The notes under the pieces: model-generated
What the model was told of the DNA's origin: nothing
Database searches by the model: none
The model's input: the letters and a program-made list of their open reading frames with translations, nothing else
Shown here: positions 25,262 through 34,229 of the stretch, piece after piece
Numbering within the stretch: position 1 is the stretch's first letter
Layout of the letters: every line of letters begins with the position of its first letter
Position numbers and translations under genes: made by a program
Origin: Methylobacter sp.
GTDB taxonomy: Bacteria; Pseudomonadota; Gammaproteobacteria; Methylococcales; Methylomonadaceae
Length of the DNA: 49,586 nt
NCBI RefSeq assembly: GCF_023227905.1
Contig: NZ_JALOCF010000034.1
Span: forward strand, 1 to 49,586
Direction of reading: 5' to 3'

Positions 25262-25941
25262 AGCGCCTGACGTGCGGATTGCACCAGTCCGTGAAAAAGG
25301 TTGCGTTGGCGCGACATATAAAGCAAGTATTCAGGGTGCCACTGAACCCCCATCAAGAAGAGCCGCGACGGGTCTTCTACAGCCTGCACAATATTGTCCA
25401 GGTCACGGCCGACGACCCTTAGCCCTTCACCCAACTGATCAATGGCTTGCGAATGAAGGCTGTTAATCTTGCAGCGGCTAGTCCCCAGCAGTTCTTCAAG
25501 ACGGCTGTCCGATTCTACCAGCAGGGTTTTCACCGGCAATACCGTCCAGCGGTTGCGCGTATAGCGACGCAGGTTGCGTAAATTTTGATGCAAAGTACCG
25601 CCCAAATAGGTGTTAAGCAGCTGTTCGCCGCGGCAGATAGCCAATATCGGTATATCCTGTCTCAAGGCTTTTTCGATATAAAGTAATTCAAACATATCCC
25701 GTTCCTTGTCGTAACGCGTCTTGGGCAATACCTCCGATTCGTAAAGTGCAGGATAAACATCGTCACCCCCGCCGATCACAATACCGTCTAATCCCTCATG
25801 CAGGTGAAAATTCCTGGGCGTCAGCCGTAGAGGGAGGCCTCCGGCCCAGATAATAGCATAACGGGTAAAATACCAAGCCCGATCGCCTCCTTTGCCAGGT
25901 CCTGTTACGCCAATTAGAGGGCGCAATAATGTTTCAGGCAT
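25258..25941 (-). CDS. Class I glutamine-amidotransferase-like hydrolase (peptidase C26, PuuD-like)
   Basis: A 227-residue cytosolic hydrolase. The nucleophile elbow is ILAICRGEQLLNTYLGG, with the catalytic Cys; the His-Glu pair is in VQWHPEYLLY, as in gamma-glutamyl-GABA hydrolase (PuuD). Other motifs: IGGGDDVYPALY and NSLHSQAIDQLGEGL. It likely splits a gamma-glutamyl amide bond. It overlaps the amidoligase gene by 28 bases and the YqaA gene by four, so the three are tightly co-translated. The start at 25941 has GAGG close by; no other Met exists near the N-terminus. Confidence 0.9.
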   Translation of the reverse strand: MPETLLRPLIGVTGPGKGGDRAWYFTRYAIIWAGGLPLRLTPRNFHLHEGLDGIVIGGGDDVYPALYESEVLPKTRYDKERDMFELLYIEKALRQDIPILAICRGEQLLNTYLGGTLHQNLRNLRRYTRNRWTVLPVKTLLVESDSRLEELLGTSRCKINSLHSQAIDQLGEGLRVVGRDLDNIVQAVEDPSRLFLMGVQWHPEYLLYMSRQRNLFHGLVQSARQAL

Positions 25942-26918
25942 GCCTCAACCATTTCCTGCCAATCCTGAAACAGCTCGACCACAGGCCTTTCCAGAAACTC
26001 TATATAAGCCCGGCATATTGCGTTCAAACACTCACGGTTACAGGCCAGCCTTTCTACCATCAGCCAGTTATGCCAATCCCTATCAATATTCCAGCCGGGC
26101 TTGTCAATCTGGCAGTTGGGCAGCCGGTAATGCAAGGTAGGACGGGCATGAACGCGATGATCGTCAATAACCGACAGCGTTCTGGTTTTATCCAGATAGC
26201 TAAATAGCGGCAGCATATCCAAAGCTCGGTTGCGGGTAGGGTTAGCTATCAGGTAATCATCAATCAACCTGTCCTGATTGGGATGATAATCCAAATCAAC
26301 CACCTGCCGGATGTAATCAGTCGGAAACGGGGAGATATAGCCGGACATGGCGCGAGTTAAGTCGATTTTGCTATAGTGAATCAGCCAATCGTAAAGGCAC
26401 AGAAAAGCCTTCAGATAAGAAACGATGGTTTCAGGGTCCAGGCTCGGTAATTCCGGATTAAAATGCAGGCCAAAAGCATAAAATGCACCACTTTCCGTGC
26501 CTTGTGCGCCCGATTCACGTAACCGCAAAATCAATTGCTCCAGTTCACCAAGACGATCCATAGGAATCGGGGGCGTGACAACTTCAAAAGGCACAATCTG
26601 TTCGGCCGCCGTGCGCAAAATCAGCTCGGACCATTCATCAAACTGGGCCAGAAAATCCTCCGGATCCGGCTTGTAACGGCCTTTTTCTTTCAAATACTGA
26701 AAATCCAATTCAACTTTAAAATCGCCCAAACTCGTGCCCGTAATGGTATTTTCATAAGCCGTGTGAGCTATGATCGCCCCCCCGAACTGCTCGCGGATCA
26801 GCAGGGCGATATTCTCAAGAGTCAACCCGGAAAATTCAAGCTCTACGCCGACACGCCTCATTTCTCCTGATGCTTTGGTGCTGACGGGCGGAAGTAGGGA
26901 ATTTGGAGTGTGCCGCAT
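25914..26918 (-). CDS. Amidoligase (glutamine-synthetase-like COOH-NH2 ligase)
   Basis: A 334-residue protein matching the Amidoligase_2 family, a circularised glutamine synthetase-like fold predicted to join a carboxylate to an amine with ATP. Visible signatures: MRRVGVELEFSGL (catalytic glutamates), LGDFKVELDFQYL, VPFEVVTPPIPMDRL and YAFGLHFNPELPSLD, as well as HRVHARPTLHYRLPNCQID. No signal peptide or membrane helix. The substrate is not known. Computational work proposed that such ligases pair with glutamine-amidotransferase-like hydrolases in peptide or metabolite modification; that pairing is present here with 28-base overlap. Confidence 0.85.
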   Translation of the reverse strand: MRHTPNSLLPPVSTKASGEMRRVGVELEFSGLTLENIALLIREQFGGAIIAHTAYENTITGTSLGDFKVELDFQYLKEKGRYKPDPEDFLAQFDEWSELILRTAAEQIVPFEVVTPPIPMDRLGELEQLILRLRESGAQGTESGAFYAFGLHFNPELPSLDPETIVSYLKAFLCLYDWLIHYSKIDLTRAMSGYISPFPTDYIRQVVDLDYHPNQDRLIDDYLIANPTRNRALDMLPLFSYLDKTRTLSVIDDHRVHARPTLHYRLPNCQIDKPGWNIDRDWHNWLMVERLACNRECLNAICRAYIEFLERPVVELFQDWQEMVEACLKHYCAL

Positions 26919-27326
26919 AGCTGCCTTTTGTCTTTAGGGTTATCGGGAACTCAAATCAAAATGCGCTAATTTTTAATCGCCGAATCGGCAACGTGGACGG
27001 TTTCTGAAAGGGCTAGTCATTATCTCCCGAGCCTAATAAAGATCAATAAGCCTAATTACTTAGTGCGAATGCAATAAAAACGACGTAGAACATGGCAGGA
27101 CTGGTGAGCCAGGCTCGCTAACAAATCGGGACATCCCTTCATCTCACATACCGCACAAAATTGGTAATCAGCCTTTATTCTATGCACTATTTTTGTGCAT
27201 TCTTAAGGCGGCATACTTCATTTATCCGCGCAACCCTTATCCGCGCAAGGCAATAAACCATATGGCTCGCATCTTGCTTTGTGAAGTTTATATTTTGTCA
27301 TCAACGCATAATGAAGGATTAATCAC
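26919..27326. other. Intergenic region between amidoligase and Cache-CheW genes
   Basis: About 408 bp between divergent genes, so it should hold two promoters. The only repeat I see is a pair of ATCCGCGCAA words near 27223 and 27239. No RNA gene or convincing ORF. Confidence 0.5.
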
Positions 27327-29897
27327 ATGCTGTCAGAAACCGAGCGTTTCGAAACTTTCTCTCCGTATATCCGAAGTGTTTCCCAGTGCAAAGAAATTCT
27401 CCGCGACTTGAACGGAACTTGGGGCTTGGTTTCTGCCATCGCGGAAATCAGTTGTCCCGCAGAAGCCGCAACCATATTGCCGGCAATGGAAGCCACCAAA
27501 AAAGGCTTTGCCGATCTTGAAAGCAAACTGACCAGCCAACTGGTATCCGAAGAAATCAAAAAAACCTGTCTTGAGCTGGAATCCAAAGCGCAGGTGTCGA
27601 TCGATATTCTGGTGCGCAACCTGTATGAGCGCACCGCAGACATCGGCTTTCTGGCGACCAATGCCGATATATGCAATTTCGTTCAGGCTTCCGCAAACGG
27701 CGAAAGAACCAGTGTGGATTTAATTAACCAACTGCTTGACGAGTACGGCTCCAAATATACCGTATACGACGACATTATCATTCTGGATACCGACAGCCGC
27801 ATATTGACCCGGCTTGACCGCAGTAGCTCGGGCGTCGATCAAAGAATTTCCGATCCGGTTATCCGCAAAACCTTGCAGTCAACGGCAGAATATATTGAAA
27901 CCTTTGGTAAAACCGGTCTTCGCCCCGGCACAGACCGAGCTCTGATTTATTCAAGGCGCATCGTCGACCCGGTCGATGATTCAGTGATTGGCGTTTTGTG
28001 CCTGTCCTTTCGCTTCGATAATGAAATGGAAGGCATATTCCGCAGCCTGCAAAAGAAAGGCGACAAAGCGGTCATGTTGCTGTTGGATGCCGACTCGGTA
28101 GTCATTGCCACCAGCGACCAGGACCATGTCCCAATCGGCCGTGTCATTGAAACCGTCCCGGAAGGTGACGCCTACGGCATGCTCGACTTTGCCGGACGCG
28201 AATACCTGTCGGTCACGCACCGGGGCCGTCCCTACCAGGGTTATGCCGGACAGGAATGGTACGGGCATGCGATGATCCCGTTACATTCGGCATTCGGTTT
28301 TTCCGCGTCGGATAAGGAGATTAACGCCGAAATTCTTCGCCATGGCGACGCGCTGTCTACCGAGCTGTCCAGCCTGATTGCCGACGCCGCCGAAAACATC
28401 AACCTGTTCCTGCACCGCGTGATCTGGAACGGCCAGGTCATGGCGACTAACGAGCATGGCAACCTGTTATCGTTGAAGGCGATTCTAAAACAGCTTCGCT
28501 CGATGGGAGCCCGCACCGCCCAGGCGCTTGCCGATTCCAGCAGCAAGCTGCATACCACGATGATTACCTCGGAACTGCGTAATGCCGAATCGATCGCGCG
28601 GCTGATGATTGATATCATGGATCGCAACCTGTACGAACGCAGCAATGATTGCCGCTGGTGGGCGCTAACCTCGGAAATCCGGCGCATCCTCTCCGAAGGT
28701 CGGCTGAGTTCTGACGATAAAGCGAAAATTACCGATATCCTGGTCTATATCAACAAGCTTTACACTGTTTACACGCGCCTGTTTATCTACGACATCAAAG
28801 GGAATATCGTCGCCGAGTCCAATCTGCATCACGACCCTATGGATGCAATCGGCAGACAAGTGACTGCCTCTTACGCGCAGGACACTTTTTCATTGCGCTC
28901 GCCGCAGGAATACCGGGTATCGCCCTTTGAAGAATCCTGGCTGTACGACGGCAAACCCACCTATGTTTACAATGCCGCGATCCGGCATATTGACGACATG
29001 AACAAGATAGTGGGCGGTATCGGCATCGTTTTTGACTCCACGCCTGAATTCAAGCACATGCTTGAAGATTGCCTGCCCGATAAACCCGGCGCGTTCGGCC
29101 TGTTTGTGGAACGGCCCAGCGGCCGCATCATTGCGTCAACCGATGCGTCCAATTATCAAAATGGCGAGATTCTCTGGATAGACCCTGAATTTTTTGAGCT
29201 GCAACAAGGCGCAGGAAAATCCAAGATCGTGCTTTACAACAAAAAGTACTACGCCGTCGGCTGTTATTCGTCACGCGGATACCGCGAGTTTAAAACCACC
29301 GGTGATTATCATAACGATGTTGCTGCATTCGTGTTTATTCCTATCGGAGAAAAAACCGAAGCAACCGATTCCGAACAACGCGTAGCCATCACTTACCCGC
29401 AAGAGCCGATGACCGGTGATGCGGTCGATCTGGCAACGTTTTATATCGGCTCGGATATTTACTCATTTTATGCCTCCGAGGTAGTCGAAGCGATAGAAGT
29501 CTCAATGATCAACCCGTTGCCCGGCACCAAGTCCTATGTCGTCGGCAGCGTCATGTATTGCGATAACAGCCCTGACGGCAACAATGATAAGACCCCGATC
29601 ATCGTCATCGACGGCCGGATTTTGACCAATACCCCCATCGAGCCGGACGAACCGATAAACACCGCCGGCGCAATTGTCGTGGTCAAAACAGAAACGGGGC
29701 CGATCGGCTTATTAGTGGATGGGCTTGACGCGATTCCCAGTTTCGAGAAAGCGCAGGTTCAGCCGGTCGGCGAATTACTGCGGGGCGACGGTGGCTACAT
29801 CAAATCGCTGGTGAATATCCCCGAAAGCAACATGACCGGAAAAATGCTGATCGTGTTGAATCAGGATTTGATTTTGTCGGCGGTGCGTGGGAGGTAG
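27327..29897 (+). CDS. Soluble double-Cache sensor protein with C-terminal CheW domain
   Basis: An 856-residue protein with no signal peptide and no transmembrane segment. Two sensor modules repeat: RNLYERTADIGFLATN (97-112) followed by YTVYDDIIILDTDSRILT, and RNLYERSNDCRWWALT (433-448) followed by YTVYTRLFIYDIKGNIV. Both look like Cache/PAS-like ligand-binding units with a helical lead. The last 155 residues (about 701-856) form a CheW domain (DLATFYIGSDIYSFYASEVV, VYVVGSVMYC-like strand, VVVKTETGPIGLLVDGLD). There is no MCP signalling hairpin, HAMP or kinase. It may bring a cytoplasmic signal to a CheA array. AAGGAT lies nine bases before the ATG at 27327. Stand-alone in the window; no che genes are nearby. 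Confidence 0.85.
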   Translation: MLSETERFETFSPYIRSVSQCKEILRDLNGTWGLVSAIAEISCPAEAATILPAMEATKKGFADLESKLTSQLVSEEIKKTCLELESKAQVSIDILVRNLYERTADIGFLATNADICNFVQASANGERTSVDLINQLLDEYGSKYTVYDDIIILDTDSRILTRLDRSSSGVDQRISDPVIRKTLQSTAEYIETFGKTGLRPGTDRALIYSRRIVDPVDDSVIGVLCLSFRFDNEMEGIFRSLQKKGDKAVMLLLDADSVVIATSDQDHVPIGRVIETVPEGDAYGMLDFAGREYLSVTHRGRPYQGYAGQEWYGHAMIPLHSAFGFSASDKEINAEILRHGDALSTELSSLIADAAENINLFLHRVIWNGQVMATNEHGNLLSLKAILKQLRSMGARTAQALADSSSKLHTTMITSELRNAESIARLMIDIMDRNLYERSNDCRWWALTSEIRRILSEGRLSSDDKAKITDILVYINKLYTVYTRLFIYDIKGNIVAESNLHHDPMDAIGRQVTASYAQDTFSLRSPQEYRVSPFEESWLYDGKPTYVYNAAIRHIDDMNKIVGGIGIVFDSTPEFKHMLEDCLPDKPGAFGLFVERPSGRIIASTDASNYQNGEILWIDPEFFELQQGAGKSKIVLYNKKYYAVGCYSSRGYREFKTTGDYHNDVAAFVFIPIGEKTEATDSEQRVAITYPQEPMTGDAVDLATFYIGSDIYSFYASEVVEAIEVSMINPLPGTKSYVVGSVMYCDNSPDGNNDKTPIIVIDGRILTNTPIEPDEPINTAGAIVVVKTETGPIGLLVDGLDAIPSFEKAQVQPVGELLRGDGGYIKSLVNIPESNMTGKMLIVLNQDLILSAVRGR

Positions 29898-29985
29898 CAC
29901 CGGTATGTAGCTTGCGAAATACGGAGCGATCGGTGCCGCGGAGCTCCTGGATTCCGCAAGCTCCATCCAGGCTACGTGCTATTAT
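29893..29985. repeat. Palindromic GTAGC...CCTGGAT repeat
   Basis: CCTGGAT (29946-29952) and ATCCAGG (29965-29971) with TCCGCAAGCTCC between them, flanked by GTAGCTTGCG and GGCTACG. It resembles the GTAGCCCGGAT element at 14169-14203. It sits between the Cache-CheW gene and the A+T-rich ATPase gene and marks one edge of that insertion. Confidence 0.65.
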
Positions 29986-30044
29986 GAATATATGCAAAAA
30001 CATATAATTACTTACTAGCAATAAAACGAGGGAGTAGTCTTCAA

Positions 30045-32096
30045 ATGAAGATAAAAAAACTAAGAATAGAAAATTTACGTGGACTAAGTGATGTTAATTT
30101 TGTTTTTGACCAGCCGACTAATGTAATCGTCGGGCCAAATGCTATTGGTAAAACGACAATTCTTGAAGCCATTCGTCTTGTTAAATGTTTGTTGATGCCC
30201 CGCTATTTTCAGGAGGGTCAGCAAGTTCTCGTTTCACTGGGCGCAATGTCTCCACACCCTCAACTAAATAATTACCTAGAATTCTCTTCTCTAACTCGCG
30301 ATGAAACTATACCTATAAAAATACAAATGGATCTTGAACTTAATGGTGATGAATTGAATTACCTTTCAATTAGTTCACAACAGTTAGGTTTAGAAATACT
30401 TAAAGGTCAGATGGGTAGAAATGAAGACCAAAATCAATTAGCTCTGACGCAATTTCTTTCTTCGGAAGAAGGTAAAAAAAGACTTGACGAAGCTGCGCGT
30501 CAAATTGACAGTAATTTATCAAAATTCGTGGCACCTTTTACCTTGCCGATTTGCCTAACAATTGATCCTGCGGGCGGTATTCGAGGTGAAAATCAATTAA
30601 ATCAAGCAATGGTTATTCTTCTTGAGAGAAGACATCCCCCTCATAAAGCATTATTTAGTTATTTTCCAGCAGACAGGGCTTTTCCTGCGGGAGAAACAGT
30701 GGTCCAAATTGGATCAAATGAAGCAAATAGTCAGATTCAGGCACACATGGGGCAAGCATCAACAAAATATCAGAGACTAAAGCAAACAATAGTAAATAAC
30801 TTACTTCTTTCTGGCGTGAATGAAAACGAACTACACAAAGACTTCGCATCAGTTTTTGCTAAGCTCTTGCCTGGAAAAGAACTTGCGGGTATCTCCGTTA
30901 CTCCTGTCGGAACCTTGAAAGTAGCTATTCGAGAACAATCATCCAACAAAGTATTTGATATTGATGGAATGAGTAGTGGGGAGAAGGGATTAATACTCAC
31001 ATTTATGCTACTTTTTCAAACACTTGCTTCAGGTGGCATAGCTCTTTTGGATGAACCAGAACTACATTTAAATCCCGCGGTATGCAAAAACATAATATCT
31101 TTCATTAGTGAAGAAATTATCCAAAAAAACGACATTCAAGTGCTTCTTTGTACACATTCTGGAGAAATACTTGGAACAGCGTTTGATAGAGAAGATTGCA
31201 CTGTACATCATCTAAGGTCACATAATGATGCTACTAAAATATATGAGAAAGATAGCCATGAAGTGTTTTGCGCTTTAGCCCGTTTAGGAACTTCTGCGGC
31301 GGATAGTATGTTTTCCCAAGGTAATATATTTGTTGAAGGAGATCATGATTCACTGGTGTTAGAAGATGGGTTTTATGAATTTGTATCTGGCTATAAAATC
31401 ACAAGCCTTGGCGGTAGGACTGGAATCGAGAAAGAAATTACAACATTGCAACAAGCTGAAAAGAAGGGCGATCTTGACAAATTAAATTGTTTTATTTTCG
31501 ATCTTGATCGAATGCCTTCAAGTATTGTTAGTACCCCATTAGTAAAAGTTCTTCAATGGGATAGATACTGCCTGGAAAATTACCTTATAAAACCAAAAGA
31601 ACTATTCGATGAACTTACTGAATTGGGCGTAACTGATCTTGATTCCCGAGGTATATTTGAAAAAAGATTAAAGGAAATGGCACTGCAACAACTTAGTGAA
31701 GTAGTTGCAAGAGAAGTTTACGCTAAAGAATCACCGGAGAGCGTTGGAGTTAGATCGAAAGATATTGAAGGCAAGTCTTTCGCAGAAATGGCTGAAATAT
31801 TGTCGGATAGACTTAATACGCTGAAGTTAGAAATACAGAATCATGATAATTCAAATTGGAAAAACACCTTTATAGATACCTGTAATACTAAACACGCAGA
31901 GCTCTTACCTATATGGGAAGATAATTGGTTTAAGCAGGCAAGTGGAAAGCGGTTAATTGATGACTTATATAAAGAGTATAAAATTTCAATAGCTAAATTA
32001 ACTTTAAAGCGAAGGCTTGCTAAACGTTTAAAGGCAGACAAGACCGAAGATTGGACGCTTGTTAAAAGTAAAATTCTTGATGCACTCACTCACTAA
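30045..32096 (+). CDS. ABC/AAA-type ATPase fused to a TOPRIM/DUF4435-like domain (defence candidate)
   Basis: A 683-residue protein. The N-terminal half is an SMC/RecF-like ATPase: Walker A GPNAIGKTT (30-38), signature MSSGEKG (309-315), Walker B GIALLDEPELHLNP (331-344) and H371 in LLCTHSGE. The C-terminal half begins IFVEGDHDSLVLE (428-440), a TOPRIM-like start with E431 and D433/D435, then FIFDLDRM (D486, D488) and the DUF4435-like WDRYCLENYLIKP (505-517). This layout is that of OLD-family nucleases and of fused AriA-AriB (PARIS) anti-phage proteins; which one is not decided by eye. Its A+T-rich codon use differs clearly from both neighbours and repeats lie on both sides, so horizontal gain is likely. 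GGGAG lies ten bases before the ATG. Confidence 0.8.
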   Translation: MKIKKLRIENLRGLSDVNFVFDQPTNVIVGPNAIGKTTILEAIRLVKCLLMPRYFQEGQQVLVSLGAMSPHPQLNNYLEFSSLTRDETIPIKIQMDLELNGDELNYLSISSQQLGLEILKGQMGRNEDQNQLALTQFLSSEEGKKRLDEAARQIDSNLSKFVAPFTLPICLTIDPAGGIRGENQLNQAMVILLERRHPPHKALFSYFPADRAFPAGETVVQIGSNEANSQIQAHMGQASTKYQRLKQTIVNNLLLSGVNENELHKDFASVFAKLLPGKELAGISVTPVGTLKVAIREQSSNKVFDIDGMSSGEKGLILTFMLLFQTLASGGIALLDEPELHLNPAVCKNIISFISEEIIQKNDIQVLLCTHSGEILGTAFDREDCTVHHLRSHNDATKIYEKDSHEVFCALARLGTSAADSMFSQGNIFVEGDHDSLVLEDGFYEFVSGYKITSLGGRTGIEKEITTLQQAEKKGDLDKLNCFIFDLDRMPSSIVSTPLVKVLQWDRYCLENYLIKPKELFDELTELGVTDLDSRGIFEKRLKEMALQQLSEVVAREVYAKESPESVGVRSKDIEGKSFAEMAEILSDRLNTLKLEIQNHDNSNWKNTFIDTCNTKHAELLPIWEDNWFKQASGKRLIDDLYKEYKISIAKLTLKRRLAKRLKADKTEDWTLVKSKILDALTH

Positions 32097-32438
32097 AACT
32101 AGAAGTGCATAGATTGGACTGACGCAAGGAAGCCCAACAGACGGAGCTCAAAAAAGCTGGGCTTCGTTCCTCTGCCCATCCTACGGCACTGCATTTTTTG
32201 GTTGATTATGCTTTTTAGGGGAGAAAAAGGGTAATGTTAGAGCTATTACTATTACATCAACCGCCGACCCAGTAAGGCGGATTCGCCGCAAGGCAATTCG
32301 CCATGATAGGAACCTTGATCCTGACTCCAACACAGTTCTCTCCAAGCAAGTTTTTTGTTCGATTGCTTTGTATATCACAAGGTGGTTTGCTGTAGTGGAA
32401 CCCCAAAATTCATAAATTTATTAAACAGAATTGCAAGC
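32097..32438. other. Repeat-bearing gap between the ATPase-TOPRIM and RhuM genes
   Basis: About 340 bp. GAAGCCCA and TGGGCTTC arms (about 32129-32169) enclose AGACGGAGCTC and run into TTCCTCTGCCCATCCTACGG, a repeat type seen in many proteobacteria. A smaller AAGGCGGATTCGCC palindrome lies near 32275. No gene is visible. Confidence 0.55.
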
Positions 32439-33449
32439 ATGAGCTTAAACGTACCCACTAACAGCAACTTTGTACTCTACCAAACCGAAGACGGCCAAAC
32501 CCGTATCGAAGTGCGTTTGCAGGATGAATCGGTCTGGCTAGCGCAAGCAACACTCACAGAACTATTTCAAACCAGCAAACAGAATATCAGTCTACATTTG
32601 AAAAATATCTTTGCCGAAGGAGAGTTGGAAGAAGATCGAGTCGTCAAGGAATACTTGACAACTGCCACCGACGGCAAGCAATACCGCACCAAACACTATA
32701 ACCTTGAAGCCATTATCGCCGTCGGTTACCGGGTGCGCTCTCATCGCGGCACCCAGTTTCGCCGCTGGGCTACCGAGCGCTTGAACGAATATCTGGTGAA
32801 AGGCTTCACGATGGACGATGCGCGCTTAAAGCAGGTCGCCAACATCGGTTCCGATTACTTCGATGAAATGCTGGAGCGCATCCGCGACATTCGTTCCAGC
32901 GAAAAACGCTTTTACCAGAAAATCCGCGATATTTATAAACTGGCGGTCGATTACGATCCCCAAGCCGAAGCAACGCTGGAATTTTTTAAAATCGTACAAA
33001 ACAAACTGCATTTCGCCATTTCCGGTAAAACCGCCGCAGAATTGATTGCTGATCGCGCCGATGCCAGCCAGCCGAATATGGGCTTGACTGCCTGGAAAGG
33101 CGTAAAAGTCCGCAAAGGCGATGTGACCGTAGCCAAGAATTATCTGAATAACGAAGAAATGGACGGCCTGAACCGCATTGTCAGTATGTACCTGGATTAT
33201 GCCGAAGACCAAGCCAAACGCCACCGGCAGATTTTTATGCGCGACTGGCGCAGCAAGCTGGATGCATTTTTGCAGTTTAATGAGCGCGATATTTTGACTA
33301 ATGCCGGAACGGTCAGCAAAGCAGTCGCCGATCAACTGGCCTTGGAGCAATACGAAAAATTCAATCAACACCGCTTGGCAGTGGAAGCGGAACAAGAGAC
33401 GTTGTTGGATGATGCCGAATTACAAAACTATTTGGCAAAAAAACGATGA
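32439..33449 (+). CDS. RhuM family protein
   Basis: A 336-residue protein of the RhuM (virulence protein) family. Typical features: FVLYQTEDGQTRIEVRLQDE at the N-terminus, VWLAQATLTELFQTSKQNIS (a winged-helix-like DNA-binding start), VVKEYLTTATDGKQYRTKHY, NLEAIIAVGYRVRSHRGTQF, and a helical C-terminal half with FFKIVQNKLHFAISGKTAAE. The family was first noted in a Salmonella pathogenicity island and is scattered in mobile and defence regions; its molecular role is unknown. Start 32439 (MSLNVPTNSN) agrees with the conserved region; the ribosome-binding site is weak. Confidence 0.88.
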   Translation: MSLNVPTNSNFVLYQTEDGQTRIEVRLQDESVWLAQATLTELFQTSKQNISLHLKNIFAEGELEEDRVVKEYLTTATDGKQYRTKHYNLEAIIAVGYRVRSHRGTQFRRWATERLNEYLVKGFTMDDARLKQVANIGSDYFDEMLERIRDIRSSEKRFYQKIRDIYKLAVDYDPQAEATLEFFKIVQNKLHFAISGKTAAELIADRADASQPNMGLTAWKGVKVRKGDVTVAKNYLNNEEMDGLNRIVSMYLDYAEDQAKRHRQIFMRDWRSKLDAFLQFNERDILTNAGTVSKAVADQLALEQYEKFNQHRLAVEAEQETLLDDAELQNYLAKKR

Positions 33450-34039
33450 GCGGGCAAAACAGCATTGCCCCACCCTACCGCACTTAGCAATGAAATTATT
33501 GTCAACGTAGATGGCAATTTTTTTATTGTCATTTTTAAAGCTAAATACGCAGTGCGTACCCTAGCCAATATCGCTTCTATGTAGCCCTAGCAGCACCATC
33601 CTAAACGCCGACAAAGTCACCGAACTCGATGCCTTTCCCCGCTGGCGTGACATCGCCTCCGTTCCCTGGATTTGCATTGGGACTGATGATTCATTAGAGA
33701 TGGCGAAATTAACCTGACAAAGCTTCGGCAATCATTGCGGTTATTTTTAGCTCCCTGCTTATTAATTTACTGCTGAATAACCGCTGACTGCTCTGTTGTT
33801 TTTACGCAAAACGCCATGCAATTCAGCTTCACCAAGATATTTATTTATACTTGCGACCAGTAGCATGTACCCGAAGCATAAACTCGCAAAAAAACAACTT
33901 GTGGTGGACTAGCCACGGGTTATTCAAAGCATCTAAAAACCGGAACCAGCCCAGCTTTAATCGCCCATTAAATTTCTTGTCTTACTTATTTAACCGGAGG
34001 AATATCACCCTCAGACTAAACAATAACGGATGACTCATT
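33450..34039. other. Gene-poor stretch with a possible gene remnant
   Basis: About 590 bp. On the plus strand an open frame without ATG, about 33566-33718, reads TILNADKVTELDAFPRWRDI and then ASVPWICIGTDD before a stop; it has a protein-like composition and may be a gene tail, but I do not recognise it. The rest is A+T-rich. A GGAGGAATATC near 33997 looks like a ribosome-binding site without a start after it. Confidence 0.35.
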
Positions 34040-34180
34040 ATGAAAATTTTAAACGTACTGGTTTTACTCGCCTCTCTTTTTGCGATAGCGGGCGCTGCTT
34101 TTTTTCAACTTTTTGTTTTACTGGCAAATGCCCTATTTGCCCAGCCAACTCATAATCGGCATCCCTCATCGCTGAGCTAG
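34040..34180 (+). CDS. Putative 46-residue hydrophobic peptide
   Basis: An ATG at 34040 opens a 46-codon frame. The product MKILNVLVLLASLFAIAGAA is strongly hydrophobic, continues FFQLFVLLANALFA, and ends with a short polar tail PTHNRHPSSLS. It could be a small membrane protein or a signal peptide remnant. A GGA is about 12 bases upstream. It is convergent with tsaB. I do not recognise a family. Confidence 0.4.
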   Translation: MKILNVLVLLASLFAIAGAAFFQLFVLLANALFAQPTHNRHPSSLS

Positions 34181-34229
34181 GAAAACGGTACGCAATGCAT
34201 AATTTACAGACTGTTTTGGATCATCCGCA

